Shown one piece after another: positions 50,501 to 62,500 of a stretch of DNA of 64,000 bases. The stretch lies in assembly GCA_014871385.1 (NCBI GenBank), contig CM026433.1, positions 8,083,930 to 8,147,929 on the forward strand, written 5' to 3'. A program made the translations under genes and the position numbers. The DNA comes from Ceratodon purpureus (Eukaryota; Streptophyta; Bryopsida; Pseudoditrichales; Ditrichaceae). The notes beneath the pieces were generated by a model. The model was not told the origin of the DNA and did not search any database. It saw only the letters and a program-made list of their open reading frames with translations. The number at the start of each line of letters is the position of its first letter. Position 1 is the first letter of the stretch.

Positions 50501-53500
50501 CAATTTCCAAAGTTGAATATAATATAATTATGGTATACAATGATTATAATATGATTCTTTAGAAACAAAATATATATTCATGAATTTTAAATTAATTCTA
50601 AATTCCAGTATATCCTAACAGCCATGCACAATTTTGAAATCATGCTTAAAAATATATATTTTTTAATTAAATTGAATTTTAAATTTTAAATTTTAAATTT
50701 TAAAAAAAAAGACGAAATGATTGATAAAAGTGCTTATATATTACCTTTTTTGATTATAAATTGAAATTAAATTGAACAATAAATCACATTGAAGTAGTTG
50801 TGTATATTTTGAATCAGGTGATTAGTAAAGAAACTACGGAGGCAAATAAAGTGAAAGCAGTAGTTTTAGTTGAAGAAGCAGCTGCTAATGTTAAAGCAGA
50901 GGCAGCATCAGTGATCAAATTGGACACGGAAGCAGAATTAGCTCTTGTCATGCCTATATTGGAATCAGCTCTTAAGGTAACAATGCATGTCATGTAATAA
51001 TTTTAATTTAATTTTAATTTTTGAATTATATTAAAGATTCAATTTAAATTCAATTTATAGCCTTTGCGTAAATCCATGTTGGGATTCTCCCTTAATGGAT
51101 TTAAAAGGGTTATAACGCGGAATTCCTCCACCAAAGGAAATTCTTCAGAACGCCTCCGCGCGGGGAATTTTGAGGAATACTCCACAAAATTCAATGCTAG
51201 CCACCCGGGTTTGAACCCACATTTGCGTTGCGGGAAAATTCAACAGGGATTTATAGAGCAAAAAGCCAGTGCCTTCGGGAATTCCAGCGTCGAGAAAACC
51301 CTAATTGGCTTCGGGCATCCCCTACAACCTTGGGGTTCTCCTGCGTGGAATTCCCTCTGGCTGGGGCTCCCTCCTATACAAAACTTCTATTCGTATAAAT
51401 TGGAATATTGCCCCATGTTTCACCGGCTTATTAGTCATCTTTCCATCATTGAATCCATATTTACTTGAAGAAATTCAAATTTACTAAAATCATTATTTAT
51501 GATAATTTAAACTCATCATAAATTGATATCCTAAAAAAATACACAAATTGCATATATAATTGACATCATTTGATAAAAAAATTGAAATTTTGATTTAAAT
51601 TTGTTTGAAATCTTTTTTCCAGCCGTAAAGTAAAATGAAAAATACTAATTGTGCTTTTGTGCAGGCATTGGATACATTAACCAAAAATGATATATCGGAA
51701 TTGAAAGGAATGAAAAGTCCTCCAGCAGGTGTGAAGCTTGTCATGGAAGCTGTATGCATTATGAAAAGTGTTAAACCAACTCGAATGAAAGACCCTGGAG
51801 GTTCAGGAAAGGTAATTAATAATGTGATATAGAAAAAATAACTTTAAAATCTTATATGTCAATAGTGGGTCTGTTCATAAATAATTCAAAATGAAACCAT
51901 ATGTCTATAGTGGGTTCATTCATAAATAAATATAAATAAAGAAAACCAAAAAATAGATGGAAAAACAAAATTATGAGAAATTGTTTTTTGAGATATTTGT
52001 CTATTTTTAATCAATATAAGGTTGGCTATTTATTTTTATTTTTTGAAAAAAATGTTTTCTTTTTGTTTTTGGGAGATATACCTTAATTTTTCCAAAATAA
52101 ATATTTGTTCAAGGATGAATGAACATGCTATCAACGTACAAAGGCTATATTTATTTGAAGTCACGTAGAATACATTTTAACATCATATTGAAGCTTTGAA
52201 ATTTATCATTACTGATGGATTAACTAATACTAAAATTTAAGACCATGAAGACATTTCCAACTCATATTTGTATATTTTGACAAGTAGATGGTTGAAGATT
52301 ACTGGGAGAGCAGTAAAAAAATGTTGACAGACAATGATTTCTTGAAAAGTTTAAGAGAATATGACAAAGATAATATAGCACCTGAAATCATTTTGATGAT
52401 TCGACCGTAAGTAGAATATACTATATGTACATTAAATCTTATTTACTTCTTTATAGATTCTTTTCTTAACAACCATATATACATTGAAAAAAACATCATT
52501 TGTACAATAAAATAAAATATTATTTATTCATTAATGAGCTCATTACATATAAATTTTTGTGTCAAAATTTCATCTTACATACACTTTTTTGGCATCTTTC
52601 ATCTTTCTCCACTATTCTTGTTTAAATAAATTGATTCTAAGCATCTTTCAAACATCCTTTTAATTTTTAGTATTTTTAATTTATAAGCATGATAATCAAT
52701 ATTTATTTATTACATGGAATTTTTGAATCTATGATTTTAGGAGAAGTTGTGCAATCATTTTTTACTAAACAATGCTGAGTATATTGTCTCATTAATAAAA
52801 CTTTAGTCTTTTCAATTAACTGGTCCAATCAGGCATCTAACTTAAAAACAAGAATAATACTAGATATTTGATCTTCATTGAGTTTTAATTACATATATAT
52901 GCTATCAAATACATTTTATATAATGCTATATTACAGTGTACATCTAATACAATATGTTATCCAAATATATTATCATTTAGAAAAACCTTATTACGTTTAG
53001 ATTATAAACTATATTGGATATTTTGAATATTGATAGACTTTTTGAAATAAAATTGAATACAACACACACATGACATTATTGAATCAATTAAATGGAAATG
53101 AAAATAGGTACTTGGCCAATCCTAGTTTTGCCCCGGAACTGATTAAAAAGATTTCAAAAGCCGCGTACGGTTTATGTTGTTGGATTGGAGCTATGGAAGC
53201 GTATGATACAGCAGCTAAAATTGTTGCCCCTAAAGTCGCTGCTTTGAAAGCTGCAGAGGCTGAGTACAATGAAGTGATGGCACAACTAGCGCTCAAACAA
53301 GCGGATTTGAAAGTGGTATGTATCCTACAAATTTAAAAAAATATTCATTCAAATCCATGGGCATAGCACATTTCATAGAACTACCGTAACACCATAGCAG
53401 GTTTGGACGAATATACATTTTTTTTTGGAAAAATTCAGGTTCATTTAAAAAAAATCAAATTAAGATTTTATTTTTTTTAAGCAAAAAATTAGCAAAATGA

Positions 53501-56500
53501 CCTTAAATGGCTTAGAGATAAAAAAATATTGCAAAAACTAATTCATTGTATTTTTGTCTTTATGTCTTTATAATTTTATTTTGTTATGTTTTTTTTTATA
53601 TTTATAACTATTTAAGAACAAACTTGCTATGGTGTTATGGTACCTTATCAAACTTCTCATTCATCTCACTTCTCATTCATCTCACTTCTCATTCATCTCA
53701 GCCCGTGGACTGATTTTCTTTTTTTACTTAATAATCAATTTTAACTTATTTCAAATAGAATATTACATAGTTTAAATGCATAGTTTGACCCGTTCACCAT
53801 CAAGTTGTCCAATCAATTTTTGTCATAAAATATTGCTCATATAAAAATCGAAATTCTACAATTCAATTGAAATAACTAAAATACATACACCCATAAATAA
53901 AATAAAATATTCTTTCCATTTCATAAACATCACAAAAACCTCACAAAACCCCAATTGGATATATCGATATTCAATTGATTCTCTTAAATGGTATTTTCAA
54001 ATTATATATAATTTCTTATTTTTTAAGAACACCAAAAATAATGAACATTTTACTACAACCCGTAAACTAGGTGGAAGACAAATTAGCTGTGTTAGATGCT
54101 GAATTAAAGGGAGCACAAGCAAAGAAGAAGAAGGTGCAAGATGAGGCTGATTTTACACAAACCAAGATTGAACGCGCCAATCAATTGATGACTGGTTTGG
54201 GGGGTGAAAAAACCAGATGGACTGCTTCAGCTGAAATGTATGGCAAAATGTATATCAAGTTAACGGGCGATATTCTACTTTGTGCTGGAATGGTTGCTTA
54301 CCTTGGAACTTTCACGCCCATGTTTCGAGATAAAATAGTAGATGTACGTAACCAAATTCTTGTATTTAATTTGTTAATTGATGAACTTGTGTTTCTTATT
54401 AATCAAAGTGGTAATTATATGGAAATGTCGTGATTAATACTTAGAATTGGAATAGTATGTTTAGGGACGTTCCATGTGTTGTAATGAGAAACAATTATGT
54501 CAATTAGCCATTTTATTTTATTTTTCCTCTTTTTAAAATTAAGTAATTAATTGAAAATAATAATAATTTAAAAAGACATTGCACCATATTTCTACATGAC
54601 AACACTATTAAAAAAGGAAGGTTAATTCTATAGTATGATGTATATAGCTTAAAGTATTTCTTCTTCAAAATAAAAATAAAGATTGCCGTATTGCGTTGAA
54701 ATTTCATAAATAAGTCTTGTGAGATTCTTGTCATCCTTTTATTACATGAGATTTTTCTAACATATTATCACTATGTTAGTCAAGATATGAATTTGTGTTC
54801 AATTTTCTTGAAAAATAATTTATAATTATAAATATTTAACGACATTGTATTCATAATTTGATTTTGATAATGATTTAGAATTGGCTGACCACTTGTAAAG
54901 CACGGAAAATTCCGTGTTCATCAAATTTTTCTTTGAGTTTGATCCTTGCGGATCCGGTGCAAATTCGAGCATGGAACATTGCTGGATTACCAAAGGATCA
55001 AAGTTCTGTAGACAATGGAGCAATTGTTTCAAAGTGTCGGCGTTGGCCATTAATGATTGATCCTCAAGTAAATAAAATAACGCTTAAACAAAAATAACTT
55101 AAACAATCATAACAATATCATTCAGTATTTTATGTTCATTGATATCAAAAGCTAAAATTCATGTACTTGTAAATATGTATCTAGCAATAATATAAATCCG
55201 TGATGAGAAATTTATTATATTCAAGAGAAAGTTATTCATGTATAATTTTTTATTTTTTTGATAACATGTAAATTATGAAGGCTTGGTTCTAGAATTTAGA
55301 GTAAAAATACAAAGTTGTGTGTTTAACAGGGCCAAGCAAATAAATGGATTAAAAATATGGAAGGGGCAAAATTGGTTATAACAAAATTAACAGATGGAGA
55401 TTTCTTGCGGAAACTTGAAAATGCTATTCAGGTAAAGTCCTTAATTAAAGCTACTTAAAGTTTTGAACTCTCTTATCATGGTTAGTGTGGAATTTTCAAA
55501 CTATTTATTAATTTAGCATATTTATATTTTGTGAATTTTAAGATTTTCTTTGTAGATACTAACATTTTGTAGTGACAAATTATTTTGGGTGATTCTTGAA
55601 GTAATTAAATTTGTGCTAATTTAAAATTCTCTAATGTGTAGTTTGGTAAACCTGTTCTTCTTGAGAATGTGGGTGCTGAACTTGATGTGGCATTGGAACC
55701 TTTGTTATTGCGTCAAACATTCAAACAAAGTGGGTCTATTTGTATTAGACTTGGTGATAATGTTATTGAGTATTCAGATCAATTTCATTTATACATTTCA
55801 ACCAAACTTCGAAATCCGCACTATAGTCCGGAGATTTCTGCAAAGGTTTATATTATATCATCAAGTCTATTTATTTTGGATGTTATTTTATTAAGTGTAT
55901 CTTTGTTACTCAAAATATATGGTTGAGTTTTAACTCTAATTTAAAAAATAATTGCATGCATTTAATTTATTCAATACGTTTTGATTTGTAAATTTATGGG
56001 AAAAATTACCCATCTTGAATATGCCAATAGTTTTTTGAATGAAGACGAGAAACTTCAGTCTTTGAAGGAGACCAACGTGAATGAAGTGTTTGTTTGTTTT
56101 ACCCCTAGACCTATGTCCACGGGACAAAGGAATAAAAATAAATAACTACTCCCCCATTTCAAGAGTAGACACTATAGTTTTTTTTTGAATGAGGTAAAGA
56201 GAGCCTTTATATCATATTTACAGTATTCTAATGAACTTAGACAATGACTCGTATTTTTACAGGTCACTCTATTAAATTTCATGATTACAACAGAAGGTCT
56301 TATTGATCAAATTTTGGGAATAGCTGTTGCTAAAGAAAGGCCGGATCTTGAAAAACAGAAAAATGAATTGATCATACAAGGAGCTCAGAACAAACAAATG
56401 TTACAAGAAATTGAAGACAAAACTTTGGAAGTGTTATCCCAAGAAGGCAACATTCTTGAAGATGAAACTGGAATTCAGGTATAAGAAATTTTTTGATAGC

Positions 56501-59500
56501 TATTATTTAACCCTTAAACGACATTTTGGGTCCTGGGTGGGCAGCCCGGACAGAATCGAAATTTTTTTCCCCCAAAAAACAGCTCTGCAGTGTACTGTAG
56601 CGCCGCACTGTAGCACTGTACCATTGGAGCAGAGCTCAACTTCAGCTGCCCCAACCTCAAAACTTGTTCAATTTGATAACTTTGATTGCTTACCAACGAT
56701 TCCACAATCTCTCAAATGAGGCGAAAATTTGGAATCTAGATGGCTTTTTCAATAGCTTTCCAATGCAACAAGTCTTGCTTGATTTGGTTGAGAAATGAAT
56801 CTTCTCCCTCCAATTATTCCTTTAAACCCAGCCCCTCGGGCTGGGTCTGACGTTTAAGGGTTAATAAAGACTATGACTAAAAGTGATGTTTGTGATGAAT
56901 ACAATACCGTACGTTGATAGCAGTTTTGTTCATAAATGAAGGAAAAAAATAAAATAAAATAAAAAATTAATGATGGAAAAACAAAAATATCATAAATTAT
57001 TCTATGTAATATTTGTCTATTTTTAATCCATCTAAAGTTACTTTTAGTGTTTTTTAGAAATAAGCACAAAAACCAACAAATTAAATTTTTGGGAGATGAA
57101 ATTATTTTTCCATTAAAAAATATATATTTATTCAAGGCTAAAAAAACCTCCTATTAATGTACAGTAGATTGTAAATCATGTAATAATCCAAATAATGTAG
57201 ATTTTCTTAACTAGACAAAACAAGTTTAACTGCAACAAATTCATGCTACGAATATTGCAAATATTAAATTATTTTTAAAAATTTATTTGAAAATTTAACA
57301 AGCTTATATGATTCGTGGAGATAATTTTGTGCTTGAGTTAACCATACCATTGAATTGTAGGTTTTGTCGCAATCAAAGATTCTAGGAGAAGACATTCAAG
57401 AAAAACAAAAGGTAGCTGAAGTCACTGAAAAGATTATTGATACGACTAGAAATTCATACGTCCCTGTTGCTTTTACAGCTACAATTTTATATTTTTGTGT
57501 AGCAGGTAAAACAAACGAAAACTATATACCTTTAAAAACAAATTACAAAAAAAAAAAAAAAAAAACTATAGACCTTGATTTTTCTAGTGTAATAATTTTA
57601 ATTTTACACAATATATAATAGTACAAGAAAAATGTTTAACTTTTTAATTTTGCATCAACAGAAATGTGCAACATAGAACCTATGTATCAATATTCACTTC
57701 CATGGTTTACGGATTTATTCATATTTTCGATTGCGCATAGTGAAAAATCCAGTGATCTTGATACGCGGTTGAAAATACTCACTGAACATTTTATCTACAA
57801 CTTGTATTGTAATATATGCCGATCTTTATTTGAAAAGGACAAAATTCTATTCTCATTTGTTATGGCTATAAGAATGGAATCAGCTGCTGGAAAAGTGGAT
57901 ATGGAAGAGGTTCTATTTTTCACATTTTTGTTTCTAATTCTTCAACTAATATAAGAGATTTGACTTTTTAAGTTTATTTTATTATTTAAAATTATATTGT
58001 TTCAAATACAAGTGGTTTACACAAGTGTAGAAGTTTAAAATTCATCCATTGGGTTATTTGATACAATTAATTTGGCTTTGACTAAAATGAGTTACAATGC
58101 TGAACCATTTGAAGAACAAGGTAGTTGGCCTTGCAAGATCAGTAGATAGTAGGTTCAAAATGTTGTTAAGAAAAAAAGATCTCATGAATAATTTATATGC
58201 AAAAAGATATACGTGTTGTAAATTTATCATGAATTCTTGATCTTTCCTTGTACTTGTATAAAGGGCATGTTTACACCAAAAAATAGGCTCTAATCCAAAG
58301 TCACAAGTAATACCTTGGTCTTCAATGGGAGCATTATAAGTGAAATATCATTCTTGAAACAAGGAAATTTTACTTGAGTTGTCGCCCAATATTTTGATGT
58401 AGATCCAAAAATAATTGTTACAAACCATAGTAAAGGAATGAAAATTATAAAACAATAGTTTTTTTTAAAGAAAATCATGAATCTTTAAAAATTCAAAAGT
58501 AATTTTTGATTATTCTCAACTCTGTTGTCTAATTTTACCATCATATTTTTATTTTCTGGATTTTTTTCCTTGCTCTTAGTAGATTGTATAAAAACAAAGC
58601 CCAAAATGTTAAAATTCATCCTGCTAATAATTCTAATCAAATTTTTCATTACCCAAAAGTAGCTTATAAAAAATCTCTTTCTATGAATATGTCTACGTTT
58701 CTCATTATTTGATGACAATATGAGTTTCAAAACCAAAAATAAATAAATAAAGAATTGGGTTGGAGCCAAAGAAAAAAACGTGATTTACTTTTCAGATATA
58801 GGATTTCAATCGGATTTTTCAACAACGAAATAAATCATGAGGTCCAGTGCTTTTTTTTATGAAAACCTGAAAATAGGAACAAAAGATATTTATTAGAGAA
58901 CACTCTCCACTTCTCTTGGCATGAATAGGCCTTGAGATTCTTTGTACAAAAGTTTTAAAATTGCATGGCCAAATAGAAAATGAGTGCACCATTACTATTG
59001 CAAAGAGTCATGATTACTTAAGATTATTTTGAGCCTTCTCTTTTTAGGAATCTCAATTTTTAAGGTTTGAAAAATGCACAATGTAGATACTTGAGACTCA
59101 TGTTTCCAAGTGATTTTTTTCAATAATAATTTTGAAATATGATCTGATTTTTAATTGGTGAATCACTTTAATATGAAATGAAGCATTGGTGAACCACAAA
59201 TTTTCTCTTCTAAACAAATTTTTAAAAAACAGAGTAAATTTTCCATAAAAATTATAGAGTACATCTGGACTGCAAAAATTGACTCAATTCATCATCATCG
59301 AGAATATGATTATGGATTAGGTACAAGGATTAAATCAAGAATCATGAAAATCAAACAATTGGGAATTTAAAATTTAATATATATTTATTAAAATATTATG
59401 TTATCATTTTCTTTCGGTCACTAAATACAAATACTTGGATATATGGGTTTTGTAGTTTCGTTTTCTTCTCACTGGAGGCATAGTTCTTGAAGCAGAGCCT

Positions 59501-62500
59501 CCAAAACCTGATATTCCATGGCTTACAGAAAAAATGTGGGGCGAGTTTTTTAGACTATCTAAGGTAAAAACACAACCACAACAAAAATAAAAAATAAAAA
59601 TATTAATGACAACGATGATAATATATTCTAAAATAATTAATCATTGTTATATTTGATTTTGAAAAAAAATGTAATAGACTAATAGCATTCATAGTTATGG
59701 TTTCAATTACTAGAACTCTAAAACATAAACCCTAAAACTTAATAATTATTTTCCATTTTTTTGACTAAAAAATAAACAAAGGACTTGTACTAATAAGTAG
59801 TTTAAAAATTTAAAAATATGTGCATCTATGTAGTTTTTATTTTAAATTAAATACTTTTAGTTGCTATAACTCAAAGTTGGAAACACATTATTAACTTTCT
59901 AAAAAAATTGCATTAATATGAATCATTAAACTTTAGACTAAGAATATGATGTATTTTATATATTGGAATTTGAAAACCAAAAATTAAAAAAATACTATGA
60001 CATATATTATTTGTGAATTGGGTTCTTTAATAAAATTTATATGAAGTAATTATACCTTCCACAATGATTTTGATTTAAGAGTCCCAAATGAAAGTCATCA
60101 TGTTTAGACATGACGTATATTAAATACATTTATGATAATGAATGAGACATGAATTTTGATGCACTTTTTATTAATCTATAAGCTTATTGTTAATATACAC
60201 ATAGATTTTTCTAAGATATGTTATTAAAATCACTAAATATAAAATATAACCATGATTAAATTAATTAGAAAATACCAATAAACTTACTTGATGACATTTT
60301 CTATTAAAAATCATGGATTTTTAGTATGTATATGATGAATGTTTCTAACTATACTAATATCTATAAATACTTTTTTGTGGCTTAGTTTAAACCTTTCATG
60401 GACATTTATCAAGATATTGAACCAAAACAAGAACTATGGAGGATAATTTTTGATAGCCCATCACCCCAGGTGCGTGTGATGTTATTGATGGGTTGTATAT
60501 ACATATGTTTTATAAAATATTCAACTTCAATTTATATAACTTATTAAACCATATAAAAAATCTATACATAATTATATTTGTATTATGAGTTTCATAAAAT
60601 TCACGAGATTAATTTAGAAAATTTAAATGATGGAATATAGAACGAGAAGTGGCCTGAACCATGGAATGAATGCTTATCTTCATTTCAAAAACTTTGTCTT
60701 TTACGGTGCATACGACCAGATAAGGTTTCAATGATCTGTTTCAAAAATATATTTTATTTTGATATTTATAAAATTGAGAAGTTATGAATAATTTTAAAAA
60801 AATTCAAAGTTATAGTCTATTTTTCAAATAATTTAAATTTATAATAAATAATTATTTGGTAGATTGTTTTTTGTATTGCTTTAGTATATAGAAAAATTAT
60901 AAAGAAACTGGGTTATTAGGCTTTTTATAATTCATGAAAAAGAAGGAAAACAAGTTCATTTTTAATCGTGACCATTTGAATTCTAAAGTATTATTTTATA
61001 TTTAATTATTCAATGACATTTATATAATAATACCAAAATTTTAATCTGATTCATTTTCTTTCATCTTCATTTGGTGAGCTTATACAGATTGTACTTTCGG
61101 TGACCAATTATGTTGCCGGAGCTATAGGTCAAAGATTTGTTGAGCCCCTTCCTTTAAATCTAGAAGCTTGTTATAAAGACTCGGGAAGTGTTGTTCCTCT
61201 TGTTTTCATTTTATCGGCTGGTTCCGATCCCATGTCAGCATTATTAAAATTAGCTGCAGATAACGGTGCAAAATTACAAACAGTTTCACTCGGTCAAGGC
61301 CAAGGACCTGTAGCAACGGCCATTTTGAAAGAAGCAACAGCTGATGGATCATGGGTTGCGCTACAAAATTGTCATTTGGCAATATCATGGATGCCCACAT
61401 TTGAAAAATATTGGGAACAAGAATTAACAAGTAAAGAGAAAGTGCATGATAATTTCAGATTGTGGTTGACAAGTTATCCGTCGGAACATTTTCCGGTAGC
61501 TGTGCTACAAAACGCGGTCAAAATGACAAATGAACCTCCAAATGGATTGAAAGCAAATTTGACCGGAAGCTATTTGATGTATCCCATTTCAGATGAGGAA
61601 TTCTTTGGAGGTTGTACGAAAGGAAAAGTGTGGAGGCGCATGCTTTATGGACTATGCTTTTTTCATGCTTTTGTGCAGGTATTATACTTGATGTTTTTTT
61701 CTTCTTCAAAATAAATAACATGTAGGTTATAAAAGTTCATTGGTAGAATGTTTTTTAGAAATTGAAATAAAAAGATCATCGTTAAAAATATATCAACAAT
61801 GTTCTGAATTTTTAGATAGTGAATCGACACTTTAAGTTAATCATATATATATATTTTTTTGAAAAACATAATTTTTTTTAAATCAATAATAGTTTTCATT
61901 CTCATCTTCAAAGTATTAAAGGTGATTGAAAGTTATTTATTGCAACATATATAATAATTGGTTTATGTTTTGACAAATTTAATAACTATGTTTGAAAATA
62001 GGAACGAAGAAAATTTGGTCCATTGGGTTGGAATATTCCTTATGAATTCAATGAATCTGATTTGCGAATCAGTGTTCGACAACTACGAATGTTTTTGGAA
62101 GAATATCCAGATTCGGTAAAATTGAAAACCATAGACTAGATTTCATAAGAATTCATATAATTAAATATAAAATGGATGGAAACATTTCTTGAATTCTTTG
62201 TAAAATCAAAATAAATCATAATGTGCTCTATATAACAACAGGTGCCGTATAAAGCATTAAATTATCTTACTGGTGAATGCAACTACGGAGGGCGTGTAAC
62301 GGATGATCACGATCGTCGTACCCTTGTAACAATACTTGCAGCATATTATTGTGAAGAAATTAATAATGATGATTTTTCTTTTTCAGAAAGTGGAATGTTT
62401 CGAGCTCCACCAGATGGTAAAAATAAAATAGTGATTTTTCAAGATTAAAATTGATATATTATGCAGTTGTTCAGTCATATTTCTTTACAAAAAAAATATT

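Larger units (their letters stand above)
49237..54343 (+). other. Dynein stalk and microtubule-binding domain (exons 41-47)
   Basis: Exons 49237-49370, 50250-50373, 50818-50976, 51665-51811, 52288-52406, 53108-53315, 54071-54343. The ascending coiled coil ([10 protein letters not shown] to [18 protein letters not shown]) leads to the tip with [19 protein letters not shown] and [19 protein letters not shown]. The descending coil is rich in Ala/Lys/Glu and ends [13 protein letters not shown]. The whole hairpin is present, so microtubule binding is predicted to be retained. Introns 41, 43, 45 and 46 are long; two carry insertions. Confidence 0.94.
57662..61678 (+). other. Dynein AAA6 (exons 53-57)
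   Basis: Exons 57662-57909, 59456-59563, 60386-60469, 60641-60724, 61088-61678. Motifs are [97 protein letters not shown] and [16 protein letters not shown]. Exon 57 (591 bp) is the largest exon of the gene. Confidence 0.95.

Noticed and set aside
51190-51235. tRNA gene or tRNA-derived SINE on the minus strand
   Set aside because: A B-box-like sequence is present, but no A-box at the right distance and no cloverleaf could be drawn.
51064-51468. 134-codon frame in dynein intron 43
   Set aside because: No homology recognised and the flanking dynein exons join without it; treated as part of a GC-rich insertion.
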